Assembly: GCF_030316825.1 (NCBI RefSeq)
Contig: NZ_JASZYU010000005.1
Span: 306,001 to 370,000 of the forward strand
Direction: 5' to 3'
DNA length: 64,000 nt
DNA from: Variovorax fucosicus
Lineage (GTDB): Bacteria > Pseudomonadota > Gammaproteobacteria > Burkholderiales > Burkholderiaceae_C
The translations under genes and the position numbers were made by a program. Every line of letters starts with the position of its first letter. The first letter of the stretch is position 1. A model generated the notes under the pieces. It was not told where the DNA came from, did not search any database, and worked only from the letters and a program-made list of their open reading frames with translations. Shown piece after piece: positions 1 to 7,832 of the stretch.

Positions 1-241
1 AACTCCTCGGGTCGCCGTATTTGCGTTTGTACAGGGCGCGGGCAATCTGCACGCCGGCGCCGCCACCGATGCCGATCAGCAGGATGCCGAAGATCGTGCT
101 GTTGCCGTAGCCGGCGCCCAGCGCATCGAGGCCGAGCATCAGCCCGACCCAGCGGCCGAGCAGCGCGCCGCCCAGGAACAGTGCGGCCTGTGCCACGCCA
201 AGCAGCAGCAGTTGCTTCGTCGGATGCGGAGTTGCGCTCAT
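1..241 (-). CDS. Small membrane protein, C-terminus cut by window edge
   Basis: Reading the minus strand from an ATG at 241 gives 80 residues before the window ends. The peptide starts MSATPHPTKQLLLLGVAQ and holds two hydrophobic glycine/alanine-rich segments (about residues 11-40 and 46-66), followed by a basic stretch ALYKRKYGD. It looks like a two-helix inner-membrane protein. The ATG lies 11 nt after the stop of the MoxR-type ATPase gene, so the two are probably co-transcribed. I do not recognise the family, and its full length cannot be seen. Confidence 0.55.
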   Translation of the reverse strand, partial: MSATPHPTKQLLLLGVAQAALFLGGALLGRWVGLMLGLDALGAGYGNSTIFGILLIGIGGGAGVQIARALYKRKYGDPRS

Positions 242-252
242 TTTTTGGGGGC

Positions 253-1107
253 TCAGCGGTTGTTGCGCTGCATGAACACGAGCTTTTCGAACAGCGTCAC
301 ATCCTGTTCGTTCTTGAGCAGCGCGCCCACAAGCGGCGGCACCGCGACCTTGTCGTCCTTGCTTTGCAGCGCTTCGACCGGAATGTCTTCGGCCACCAGC
401 AGCTTGAGCCAGTCGAGGAGTTCGGACGTCGAAGGCTTCTTCTTGAGGCCGGGCAGGTTGCGCACGTCGTAGAAGGTCTTCATCGCGGCCGTCAGCAGCT
501 GCTGCTTGAGGTCGGGGAAGTGCACGTCGATGATCTGCTTCATCGTGGCCGCATCGGGGAACTTGATGTAGTGGAAGAAGCAGCGGCGCAGGAATGCGTC
601 GGGCAGTTCCTTCTCGTTGTTCGAGGTGATGAACACCACCGGTCGGTGCTTCGCGCGAATGAGTTCGCGCGTTTCGTAGCAGTAGAACTCCATGCGGTCG
701 ATTTCGCGCAGCAGGTCGTTCGGAAATTCGATGTCGGCCTTGTCGATCTCGTCGATCAGCAGCGCCACCGGCTCATCGGACGTGAAGGCCTGCCAGAGCA
801 CGCCCTTGACGATGTAGTTGTGGATGTCCTTGACGCGCTCGCCGCCGTCCACGCCGGACAGCTGCGAATCGCGCAGCCGGCTCACCGCATCGTATTCATA
901 GAGGCCCTGCTGCGCCTTGGTGGTCGACTTGATGTGCCATTGCAGCAGCGGCAGCTTGAGCGCCTCGGCGACTTCCTCGGCCAGCATCGTCTTGCCGGTA
1001 CCGGGTTCGCCCTTGACCAGCAGCGGGCGCTTCAGCGTGATGGCGGCGTTGACCGCGAGCATCAGATCCTGTGTGGCGACGTAGTTGTCGGAGCCCTTGA
1101 ATTTCAT
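253..1107 (-). CDS. MoxR-family AAA+ ATPase
   Basis: A 284-residue single-domain AAA+ protein. Walker A is GEPGTGKT (about residues 33-40), Walker B is LLIDEIDKAD, sensor 1 is FITSNNEKELP, and an arginine-finger region DAFLRRCFFHYIKFP follows. This order and length fit the MoxR family (CoxD-like branch), ATP-driven chaperones that mature metalloenzymes, usually beside a VWA-domain protein. No VWA gene is seen here, but the window ends soon after on that side. The next gene downstream is the partial membrane protein. The ATG at 1107 has no strong Shine-Dalgarno sequence. The substrate is unknown. Confidence 0.88.
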   Translation of the reverse strand: MKFKGSDNYVATQDLMLAVNAAITLKRPLLVKGEPGTGKTMLAEEVAEALKLPLLQWHIKSTTKAQQGLYEYDAVSRLRDSQLSGVDGGERVKDIHNYIVKGVLWQAFTSDEPVALLIDEIDKADIEFPNDLLREIDRMEFYCYETRELIRAKHRPVVFITSNNEKELPDAFLRRCFFHYIKFPDAATMKQIIDVHFPDLKQQLLTAAMKTFYDVRNLPGLKKKPSTSELLDWLKLLVAEDIPVEALQSKDDKVAVPPLVGALLKNEQDVTLFEKLVFMQRNNR

Positions 1108-1203
1108 GAGTCAGGTGGAGCTGGGTGGATGAAAAAGAACACATCCGATCTGCGTTGCGAAGCGCTCTGCGCGTTCGGCACAGGGCCGCAATGAGCCCCC
1201 GCA

Positions 1204-1209
1204 TATAAT
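1204..1209 (+). promoter_or_regulatory. Possible -10 box upstream of the cytochrome c gene
   Basis: An exact TATAAT lies 48 nt before the cytochrome ATG in the short divergent gap after the MoxR gene. No good -35 hexamer stands 16-18 nt upstream, so this is a weak call. An inverted repeat ATCAA-ATG-TTGAT (1208-1220) overlaps it and could bind a regulator. Confidence 0.3.
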
Positions 1210-1256
1210 CAAATGTTGATCTGAAAACTGTATCTCCACGAGATTGTGCGCGCAAA

Positions 1257-1937
1257 ATGAACAAGCTGTTGACCACGATGTTTGCCCTTGGTGTCGCTTG
1301 CGTGACGCTCTCGGCACAGGCCCAGAAGGTGACCGGCAACGCCGAAAACGGGGGCAAGAAGATCGCCATGTGCGTGGGTTGCCACGGCATCATCGGCTAC
1401 CAGGCCAGCTTCCCCGAAATTCACAAGGTGCCCAAGATCGCGGGCCAGAGCGCCACCTACATCACGGCCGCGCTCAACGCCTACAAGGGCGGCGACCGCA
1501 AGCACCCGACCATGCGCGCCATTGCGGATTCGCTCACCGAGCAGGACATCGCCGATCTCTCCGCCTACTACGCCCAGCTCGGCGTGCAGGAAGGCGATGC
1601 CCCGCCGGCCGCAGCCGCCAAGGCGCCAAGCGAAACGGTGCAGGCGCTCATCGCGCGCGACAAGGACAACAACTGCACCAAGTGCCACGGTGCCAACTTC
1701 AACACGCCGAATGACGGCACCGTGCCCAAGCTGGCCGGCCAGCACGCCGACTACCTGCTGGTGGCGCTGAAGTCGTACAAGGCACAGCATCCGATGAGCG
1801 GCCGTTCCAACGCCATCATGGGCGGCCAGGCCAAGAACTTCTCGCCCGTCGAAATGAAGCAACTGGCCAGCTACATCAGCTCGCTGCCGGGCGAACTCAA
1901 GACGGTGCCGGAATCGCGCTTCCATCACGCGAAGTAA
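1257..1937 (+). CDS. Periplasmic dihaem cytochrome c (c4/c553 type)
   Basis: A 226-residue exported electron-transfer protein. Residues 1-22 form a signal peptide ending AQA. Two haem-binding motifs are visible, CVGCH at 39-43 and CTKCH at 140-144, each opening a similar domain of about 90 residues. The paired MRAIADSLTEQDIADLSAYY and VEMKQLASYISSL segments are typical of cytochrome c4-like proteins with Met axial ligands, M77-region and M180-region. The family passes electrons to terminal oxidases or other periplasmic reductases. It is monocistronic, with a terminator directly after it. The partner is unknown. Confidence 0.88.
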   Translation: MNKLLTTMFALGVACVTLSAQAQKVTGNAENGGKKIAMCVGCHGIIGYQASFPEIHKVPKIAGQSATYITAALNAYKGGDRKHPTMRAIADSLTEQDIADLSAYYAQLGVQEGDAPPAAAAKAPSETVQALIARDKDNNCTKCHGANFNTPNDGTVPKLAGQHADYLLVALKSYKAQHPMSGRSNAIMGGQAKNFSPVEMKQLASYISSLPGELKTVPESRFHHAK

Positions 1938-1954
1938 GCGCCTTCCGCGCTGCG

Positions 1955-1986
1955 TAAAAAAGCCCGCTGACCGCGGGCTTTTTGCT
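1955..1986. terminator. Bidirectional intrinsic terminator
   Basis: The stem AAGCCCGC / GCGGGCTT with loop TGACC (1960-1980) is flanked by an A run at 1955-1960 and a T run after the stem. It sits between the convergent cytochrome c gene and pcaG and can serve both strands. Confidence 0.85.
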
Positions 1987-2009
1987 TTTTGCCGGATGGC
2001 GGCAGCCGC

Positions 2010-2615
2010 TCAGACGTCGAAGAACGCCGTCTCGTCCGGGCCCTGCATGTGGATGTCGAAGCGGTAGACCACCGCGCCGCCCTGTTCGCTGCGCTCGGCG
2101 ACCAGCGTCTTGCGGCGCTGTGCCGGCACGCTTTGCAGCACCGCATCGGCGGCGTTGGCCTCAGCCTCGTCGCTGAAATAGATGCGCGTGAACGCGTGCA
2201 GGAGCAGACCGCGCATCGTGACGATCACGTTGATATGCGGGGCCTCGCCCGGCGCCTCGGCGCCCGGCTTGACCGTGTGGAACACGAAGCGCTTCTGCGC
2301 GTCGGTGCCGGTGCCGCAGCGGCCGAAGCCGCGAAAGCCGCGCTGCTGCGCTTCTTCCACCGATTGCGGGTAGCGACCGTCGCCGTCGGGCTGGCTGATC
2401 TCGATCATGGCGTCGAAGATCGGGTTGCCGTCGCCGTCGATCACCCGGCCTTCGAGCCGGATGCGCTCGCCGGTGGCGCCGTCGAGTGCCACGGCCGAAT
2501 CGAACGGCTGGTCGAAGTCGTAGCCGTACTGGGTGGCCGTGAGGCCGTAGGCGAAGTAGGGGCCGACCGTCTGCGAAGGGGTCTGGCCGAAGTTGGTTTC
2601 GAGTGCGCTCATCAT
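2010..2615 (-). CDS. pcaG: Protocatechuate 3,4-dioxygenase alpha subunit
   Basis: A 201-residue subunit of the enzyme that opens the protocatechuate ring between C3 and C4 to give 3-carboxy-cis,cis-muconate. It starts with TPSQTVGPYFAYGL, a hallmark of alpha subunits, and has the intradiol dioxygenase beta-sandwich (GRVIDGDGNPIFDAMIEISQ, HINVIVTMRGLL). The metal ligands lie in PcaH, so their absence here is normal. It follows pcaH by 14 nt, with GAGGAG upstream of its ATG-ATG start. The downstream steps pcaB, pcaC and pcaD are not in this window. Confidence 0.95.
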   Translation of the reverse strand: MMSALETNFGQTPSQTVGPYFAYGLTATQYGYDFDQPFDSAVALDGATGERIRLEGRVIDGDGNPIFDAMIEISQPDGDGRYPQSVEEAQQRGFRGFGRCGTGTDAQKRFVFHTVKPGAEAPGEAPHINVIVTMRGLLLHAFTRIYFSDEAEANAADAVLQSVPAQRRKTLVAERSEQGGAVVYRFDIHMQGPDETAFFDV

Positions 2616-2629
2616 GATCGGGGTGCTCC

Positions 2630-3355
2630 TCAGCGGTTCTCGAAAGGCGTTTCGTCGGCACCGCGCAGCACGATGTCGAACTGGTAGCCCAGGGCGTAGT
2701 CAGGCTCGGTGATGTCGAGGCTGAAGTCGGCCACCAGGCGGTTGCGGTATTTCTCGGGCGTGCCGGTCACCATCGGGTCGTATTGCAGCAGCGGGTCGCC
2801 CGGGAAGTACATCTGCGTGATCAGCCGGCTTGCGAAGTGCTCGCCGAACAGCGACAGGTGGATGTGCTGCGGACGCCAGGCATTCGGGTGGTTGCCCCAG
2901 GGGTACGCGCCGGGCTTGATCGTCAGGAAGCGGTAGCGGCCTTCGTCGTCGGTCATGCAGCGGCCGGCGCCGAGAAAGTTGGGGTCGAGTGGTGCATCGT
3001 GCTGGTCGACCTTGTGCACGTAGCGGCCGGCCGCGTTGGCTTGCCAGAGTTCCACCAGCGTGTTGCGCAGCGGGCGCTTGCGCTCGTCGAGCACCTGGCC
3101 GGTGAGGATCATGCGTTCGCCCAGCGGCTCGCCGTTGCGGCGCGCGTTGCGCGTGAGGTCATGGTCGAACTCGCCGATGCTGCTGTGGCCGTACACCGGT
3201 TGCTGCAGTTCGCCGAGCGAGGCCTTGAGTGGAATGAGCGGCTGTTGCGGGCCGCGCTTCACGGTCGACTTGTAGCCGGGGTAGATGTAAGAGGGGTGGC
3301 TGGCCCAGTCGCGCGGCGCGAGCGTCGCGAGGGGTTGCTTGGTGCGGTCGAGCAT
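2630..3355 (-). CDS. pcaH: Protocatechuate 3,4-dioxygenase beta subunit
   Basis: The iron-bearing subunit, 241 residues from the ATG at 3355, chosen because AGGAGA lies 8 nt upstream; an in-frame ATG at 3412 lacks such a site. The expected non-haem Fe(III) ligands are visible as Tyr112 (GRYVHK), Tyr151 (GAYPW), His164 and His166 (RPQHIHLSLFG), with Arg161 beside them. The N-terminal region (SYIYPGYKSTVKRGP) is typical of beta subunits. It forms an operon with pcaG and is divergent from a LysR regulator, the usual pcaQ-pcaH arrangement. The enzyme is cytoplasmic. Confidence 0.96.
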   Translation of the reverse strand: MLDRTKQPLATLAPRDWASHPSYIYPGYKSTVKRGPQQPLIPLKASLGELQQPVYGHSSIGEFDHDLTRNARRNGEPLGERMILTGQVLDERKRPLRNTLVELWQANAAGRYVHKVDQHDAPLDPNFLGAGRCMTDDEGRYRFLTIKPGAYPWGNHPNAWRPQHIHLSLFGEHFASRLITQMYFPGDPLLQYDPMVTGTPEKYRNRLVADFSLDITEPDYALGYQFDIVLRGADETPFENR

Positions 3356-3449
3356 GTGTTGTCTCCTGGGGAAGGGCACGTGGGAAGTCCTGACTTTAGA
3401 GGCGCCATCCAATGATGTAAATTGAAGATTCGATGAATTTCAATAAGCA
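3356..3449. promoter_or_regulatory. Divergent pcaH-pcaQ control region
   Basis: An AT-rich 94-nt gap in GC-rich surroundings between divergent pcaH and the LysR gene. It holds the pcaH ribosome-binding site (CAGGAGACAACAC on the minus strand) and the likely promoters for both genes. LysR proteins normally bind such gaps. I could not fit the published PcaQ box with confidence, so no operator is placed. Confidence 0.5.
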
Positions 3450-4448
3450 TTGGTAATTGAAAGCTTCACCTTGAAAGCCCCGCCTGCGCCATCGCTTGCC
3501 TTCGCCCGCAACGTGCAATTGCGGCACCTGCGTTGCTTCGTCGCCATTGCGCAGGAGCGCCATCTTGCGCGCGCGGCCGAGCGCCTGGCGCTGAGCCAGC
3601 CAGCCATCTCCAAGACGCTGGTCGAACTCGAGACGCTCGCCGGCACGCGCCTGGTCGAGCGCAGCAGCGCCGGCCGGCGCGGCGTGCAGGGCCTGACGCC
3701 GACCGGCGAGCAGTTGCTCGGCCACGCGCTGCGCGTGCTCGAAGCGATCGACGCCAGCGCCGAGGCGATCGCGCCCGCCGCGGGTGAACGGCTCGAGCGG
3801 CTGCGCATCGGCGCGTTGCCGAGCGTGGCACCGGCCTTGCTGCCGCAGGCGCTGGCCCGGCTGCGCAGCCATTGGCCGGCCCTTCAGATCGTCGTGAAGA
3901 GCGCCGCCAACGCCGTGCTGCTCGACGAACTGCGCGCCGGCGAACTCGACCTGGTGGCCGGGCGCATGAGCGATCCGCGCCTGATGACGGGCCTGAGCTT
4001 CGAACTGCTCTACACCGAGCCGCTGGTGTTCGTGGCGCGCAGCGGTCATCCGCTGGCCCAGCGCGCCGCGGCGGTGCAGGCGGTGCTGGCCCATCCGCTG
4101 GTGGTCTATGCCGAGGGCACCATTCCGCGCCACAACACCGAGAGCTTTTTCGGGGCGCGCGGCCTTGCATTGCCGCCGAACGCGCTGCAGACACTGGACT
4201 TGATGGTGGCGCGCGCGTTGGTCGCGGCGTCGGACGCCGTCTGGGTCACGCCGCTGGGCGCCGTGCGCGCCGACCTGCAGGCCGGCGCGCTGGTGCGGCT
4301 GCGCATCGACACGCCCGGCACCGAAGAGCCGGTCGGTTTGCTGCTGCGCAGTGAGGCGCGCAGCTCCGCGGCCTGCACGACGATGGTGGGCTTGCTGCGG
4401 GAAGCGGCGCGCCAGAGCCAGCCGCGGCCCGGCCGGAAACCTGTGTGA
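3450..4448 (+). CDS. pcaQ: LysR-type activator of pcaHG (PcaQ-like)
   Basis: A 332-residue LysR regulator. The winged helix-turn-helix RHLRCFVAIAQERHLARAAE...LSQPAISKTLVELE is at about residues 24-70, and the effector-binding domain is at about 110-310. The RTSAG-like linker and the 'LDLVAGRMSDPRLMTGL' segment resemble PcaQ/GbpR proteins, which in other bacteria answer to 3-carboxy-muconate or its lactone and activate protocatechuate genes. Its position divergent from pcaHG supports this. No in-frame ATG precedes the HTH. Starts at TTG 3450, TTG 3471 and GTG 3513 are all possible; GTG 3513 would remove a disordered Pro/Ala leader. The symbol is by context. Confidence 0.82.
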   Translation: MVIESFTLKAPPAPSLAFARNVQLRHLRCFVAIAQERHLARAAERLALSQPAISKTLVELETLAGTRLVERSSAGRRGVQGLTPTGEQLLGHALRVLEAIDASAEAIAPAAGERLERLRIGALPSVAPALLPQALARLRSHWPALQIVVKSAANAVLLDELRAGELDLVAGRMSDPRLMTGLSFELLYTEPLVFVARSGHPLAQRAAAVQAVLAHPLVVYAEGTIPRHNTESFFGARGLALPPNALQTLDLMVARALVAASDAVWVTPLGAVRADLQAGALVRLRIDTPGTEEPVGLLLRSEARSSAACTTMVGLLREAARQSQPRPGRKPV

Positions 4449-4518
4449 GGTTGCAGCTCTCGTTTCCCGTCTCCACGATGTGGCAAGTGCCGCGCGAGCC
4501 GATCCAGGCAATCCGACA

Positions 4519-5388
4519 TCACAATGCACCGCGCTTGCCAACGACCTCCAGGTAGGCGCCTGATTCGAACAACTGCGCCTCGGCGTTCTCGATGCGCTTG
4601 ACCACTGACTTGCCGGCCTGACTCGCCAAGAGCTCCAGCAGCGATTCGATCAGCGCCATGCCCGAGGTGATCGACGGGAAGAAGGAGGGGCTGTGGATCG
4701 AGAACAGCAGTGTCGCGTCGGCGAGCAGCGACAGTGGCGACGCCGCGCTGTCGGTCAACGCCACCACCTTGCAGCCGGCAGCCTTGGCAGCCTCCGCTAC
4801 CTGCAGCGCCTCCCGGGAGTATGGAGCGAAGCTGATGACCACCAGCGCATCACCCTTGACCATCGCGCGCTGCTGCATCTCGAGCGATCCGCCCTGGCCG
4901 TCGACCAGATGGACGCTGTTGCGGAACAACCGGTAGACGTACACGAACGAGAACGCGATCGGAAAACAGGCCCGAAAGCCCGCGGCATGCACCGCGTTGG
5001 CCTTCTCCAGCAAGGCGGCGACCTTGCTGAGCCCGCTCGAGCTGTGGCGCTCGGTCGCGTCGAGGTTGGCATGGTGCACCTGGAAGATCTCGTCTGCCAG
5101 CGTCTTGTCGCTGCCCCGGCCTAGCAGCGAGCGCGCGCGCTCGCCATAGGCCTCGGAGCCGAGGCCCATCTCCTGTGCCATTGCCTGCTTGAACTGCGGC
5201 CACCCCTCGTAGCCCAAGTGCTGCGCGAAGCGCACCAGAGTGGAGGGCGGCGTACCGGCATGCGCGCCAACGGTGCGCATCGAACTCGTCACGACCTCGT
5301 TCGGATGGTCGAGAACGTACTTGGCGATCTGCTGCAACGCCGGACTCAGCGTCGCAAAGCGTTGTCGCAACTCATCTTTTACAGGCAT
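4519..5388 (-). CDS. RpiR-family regulator with SIS domain (RpiR-1)
   Basis: A 289-residue RpiR/MurR-type repressor or activator. The N-terminal HTH covers about residues 1-80 (FATLSPALQQIAKYVLDHP, then PSTLVRFAQHLGYEGWPQFKQ). A sugar-isomerase (SIS) ligand domain follows at about 120-265 (VHAAGFRACFPIAF, VVISFAPYSREAL, GCKVVALTDS). The start MPVKDELRQ at 5388 is chosen because the HTH begins right there. It is divergent from the aminotransferase operon, and two GGAAC-N4-GTTCC palindromes lie between them, its likely targets. A close paralogue is encoded at 20741-21661, sharing VVISFAPYSR and PSFFPS stretches. The effector is unknown. Confidence 0.88.
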   Translation of the reverse strand: MPVKDELRQRFATLSPALQQIAKYVLDHPNEVVTSSMRTVGAHAGTPPSTLVRFAQHLGYEGWPQFKQAMAQEMGLGSEAYGERARSLLGRGSDKTLADEIFQVHHANLDATERHSSSGLSKVAALLEKANAVHAAGFRACFPIAFSFVYVYRLFRNSVHLVDGQGGSLEMQQRAMVKGDALVVISFAPYSREALQVAEAAKAAGCKVVALTDSAASPLSLLADATLLFSIHSPSFFPSITSGMALIESLLELLASQAGKSVVKRIENAEAQLFESGAYLEVVGKRGAL

Positions 5389-5403
5389 GGATCTGCTTTC
5401 TAT

Positions 5404-5417
5404 GGAACAAACGTTCC
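5404..5417. promoter_or_regulatory. Palindromic operator GGAAC-N4-GTTCC, copy 1
   Basis: GGAACAAACGTTCC lies 16 nt upstream of the RpiR-1 start codon in the divergent gap. Its arms are perfect inverted repeats. A second copy starts 49 nt further on. Such placement suits autoregulation by RpiR-1. Confidence 0.7.
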
Positions 5418-5452
5418 GAAAGGATACCGCCCGGCCTTGAAATCCGCTTGAC

Positions 5453-5466
5453 GGAACAAATGTTCC
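5453..5466. promoter_or_regulatory. Palindromic operator GGAAC-N4-GTTCC, copy 2
   Basis: GGAACAAATGTTCC, identical in both arms to the copy at 5404 and 49 nt away, 46 nt before the aminotransferase ATG. A lone GTTCC half-site follows at 5492-5496, its left arm degenerate. Confidence 0.7.
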
Positions 5467-5511
5467 ATAAAATAATACGATCAATACATTAGTTCCAGAC
5501 AGAGGTTTTCC

Positions 5512-6852
5512 ATGACGCACGTCTTCCATCGCCATCTACGCACGACGCCGCCGGTCGCCGCTTCCGCAAGCGGCATGCGTATCCAGGACGCTGCCGGGCG
5601 TTCCTATCTCGATGCTTCGGGTGGCGCTGCCGTTTCTTCGCTGGGCCACGGCCATCCGGACGTGCTGGCGGCCATGCATGCCCAGATAGACCGGCTGCCC
5701 TATGCGCACACCAGCTTCTTCACGACTGAAGTGGCGGAACAACTGGCGGACGAACTGATCCGCACTGCGCCGGAAGGCATGAGCCATGTCTACTTGGTGA
5801 GTGGCGGGTCGGAGGCGGTGGAGTCGGCGCTCAAGATGGCGCGCCAGTACTTCGTCGAGATCGGCCAGCCGCAGCGCACGCACTTCATCGCGCGCCGCCA
5901 GAGCTACCACGGCAACACGCTCGGCGCGTTGGCCGTGGGCGGCAACGAATGGCGCCGCGCGCCGTTCGCGCCGATCCTGGTGCCGGCCACGCACGTGGCG
6001 CCGTGCTATCCCTATCGCGAGCAGCGTGCGGACGAGACGCTGGAGCAGTACGGCTTGCGGCTCGCGGCCGAACTCGACGCCGCCATCGTGGCGCAGGGCA
6101 CGGATCGCGTGATCGCCTTCGTGGCCGAAACGGTCGGCGGCGCCACGGCCGGCGTGCTGACGCCGGTGCCCGGCTACTTCAAGGCCGTGCGCGAAGTCTG
6201 CGACAAGCACGGCGTGCTGCTGATCCTCGACGAGGTGATGTGCGGCATGGGCCGCACCGGCACCTTGTACGCGAGCGAGCAGGAAGGTGTGGTGCCCGAC
6301 CTCGTGACCATCGCCAAGGGTCTTGGCGGCGGCTACCAGCCGGTCGGTGCGGTACTGGCGCAGAAGAAGATCGTCGATGCGATGTCCAAGGGCAGCGGCT
6401 TCTTTCAGCACGGCCACACTTACCTAGGCCACCCGGTCGCCTGCGCCGCGGCACTCGCAGTGCAGACGGTAATCCACCGCGACGGTCTGCTCACCAAGGT
6501 AAGGGAAGACGGCCAGGCCTTCGGCGCGATGCTGCGCGACGCGCTCGGCGAGCACCCGCATGTGGGTGACATCCGCGGTCGTGGCTTTTTCTGGGGCATC
6601 GAACTCGTGGCCGACCGTGGCGACAAGCGGCCTTTCGCGCCCGCACTCAAGGTCAACGCGACGATCAAGAGCGACGCGATGGCCCGCGGTCTCTTGTGCT
6701 ACCCCTTCGGTGGCACGGTCGACGGCGTCAACGGTGACCACGTGCTGCTGGCGCCGCCCTTCATCGCCAGCCGCGACGACCTGCAGGAGATCACCCGCCT
6801 GCTGGCGGCATCGATCGACGCGGTCACGCGGGCCGCAGGCGTCGCGGCCTGA
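5512..6852 (+). CDS. Class III PLP-dependent aminotransferase
   Basis: A 446-residue aspartate-aminotransferase-fold enzyme of class III (omega/ornithine-type). The PLP-binding lysine is K269 in TIAKGLGGGYQPVGA. The upstream LLILDEVMCGMGRTG carries the cofactor-binding Asp, and SGGSEAVESALKMARQY and SYHGNT contact phosphate. Family members move amino groups between amines, beta- or omega-amino acids and keto acids, so the substrate cannot be read from sequence. It is the first gene of an operon with a glutamate-type binding protein and an Asp/Glu racemase-like protein, which points to an amino acid-like substrate. It is probably controlled by RpiR-1 through the two palindromes upstream. Confidence 0.9.
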   Translation: MTHVFHRHLRTTPPVAASASGMRIQDAAGRSYLDASGGAAVSSLGHGHPDVLAAMHAQIDRLPYAHTSFFTTEVAEQLADELIRTAPEGMSHVYLVSGGSEAVESALKMARQYFVEIGQPQRTHFIARRQSYHGNTLGALAVGGNEWRRAPFAPILVPATHVAPCYPYREQRADETLEQYGLRLAAELDAAIVAQGTDRVIAFVAETVGGATAGVLTPVPGYFKAVREVCDKHGVLLILDEVMCGMGRTGTLYASEQEGVVPDLVTIAKGLGGGYQPVGAVLAQKKIVDAMSKGSGFFQHGHTYLGHPVACAAALAVQTVIHRDGLLTKVREDGQAFGAMLRDALGEHPHVGDIRGRGFFWGIELVADRGDKRPFAPALKVNATIKSDAMARGLLCYPFGGTVDGVNGDHVLLAPPFIASRDDLQEITRLLAASIDAVTRAAGVAA

Positions 6853-6909
6853 CGCGAATTCCCGTTTTCTCGTTCCCTGTTCCCTCAACCCTCCTTTCAA
6901 GGACTTCCC

Positions 6910-7815
6910 ATGAGCTTCCCTCGACATTCCGTTGCCGGCGCTGCGCTGGCCTTCGTGGTCACCCTTCTCCCGCTGGGCGCCGCCCACGCGCAGGAAGCGG
7001 GTACCTTGAAGAAGATCAAGGATTCCGGTGTTATTACCATCGGCAACCGCGAGTCCTCCTTCGGCTTCTCGTACAACGACGGCAGCGGCGCGCCGGTGGG
7101 CTACAGCATCGACATCTGCATGAAGATCGTCGATGCGATCAAGACCGAACTGAAGCTGCCGAAGATCGAGGTCAAGTACCAGGCTGTGACCTCGCAGAAC
7201 CGCATTCCGCTGGTGAGCAACGGCACGGTCGACATCGAGTGCGGCTCCACCACCAACCTGGTCGAGCGCCAGAAGGACGTGGCCTTCTCGCCCGACATCT
7301 TTCGCTACAACGTGCGCATGGCCGTCAAGGCGAGCTCGGGTATCAAGACCATCGCCGACCTGCAGGGCAAGAGCGTGGTCACTACGACAGGCACCACATC
7401 CTTCCGCCTCTTGCGCGAAGCCGACAAGGGGAAAAATCTTGACGTGACGCAGCTCTCCGGCAAGGATCATTCGGACTCCTTCCTGCTGGTGGAGAGCGGT
7501 CGGGCCGCGGCCTTCGTGCTCGACGACATCCTGCTCGCAGGCCAGATCGCCAACGCCAAGAACCCGAAGGACTACCTCATCACCGGCGAGAGCCTGCGCA
7601 CCGAGAACCAGGCGCTGATGTACCGCAAGGACGACCCGCAGTTCAAGGCGGTGGTCGACCGCGTGGTCGGCGGCATGATGAAGTCGGGCGAGATGGAGAA
7701 GCTGTACAACAAGTGGTTCATGTCGCCGATCCCGCCGAAGGGCATCAATATCAACTACCCGCTGAACGCCGAGACGAAGGAAGGCTTCGCGAACCCGTCG
7801 TCCAAGGGCATCTGA
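6910..7815 (+). CDS. Periplasmic binding protein of amino-acid ABC type (GltI-like)
   Basis: A 301-residue family 3 solute-binding protein with a signal peptide ending AHA at about residues 1-27. The motif GYSIDICMKIVDAIK and the DIECGSTTN...DVAFSPDIF segment are typical of glutamate/aspartate-binding proteins. No permease or ATPase gene is attached. It may deliver ligand to the importer encoded at 9468-10849. It shares clear similarity with the binding protein at 13389-14300 (GTLKK.K.SG.IT, GYSID.C, ECGSTTN). It lies between the aminotransferase and the racemase-like gene, 57 nt after the former. Confidence 0.88.
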   Translation: MSFPRHSVAGAALAFVVTLLPLGAAHAQEAGTLKKIKDSGVITIGNRESSFGFSYNDGSGAPVGYSIDICMKIVDAIKTELKLPKIEVKYQAVTSQNRIPLVSNGTVDIECGSTTNLVERQKDVAFSPDIFRYNVRMAVKASSGIKTIADLQGKSVVTTTGTTSFRLLREADKGKNLDVTQLSGKDHSDSFLLVESGRAAAFVLDDILLAGQIANAKNPKDYLITGESLRTENQALMYRKDDPQFKAVVDRVVGGMMKSGEMEKLYNKWFMSPIPPKGININYPLNAETKEGFANPSSKGI

Positions 7816-7832
7816 GAGAACGCCAGGCCGCC

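Noticed and set aside
1208..1220. ATCAA-ATG-TTGAT as an FNR/Anr box for the cytochrome gene
   Set aside because: The half-sites are in the wrong order (the FNR box is TTGAT-N4-ATCAA) and the spacer is 3 nt.
3441..3456. AATAAGCATTGGTAAT as a PcaQ box
   Set aside because: It only partly resembles the ATAACC-N4-GGTTAA pattern, and the arms cannot be aligned with symmetry.
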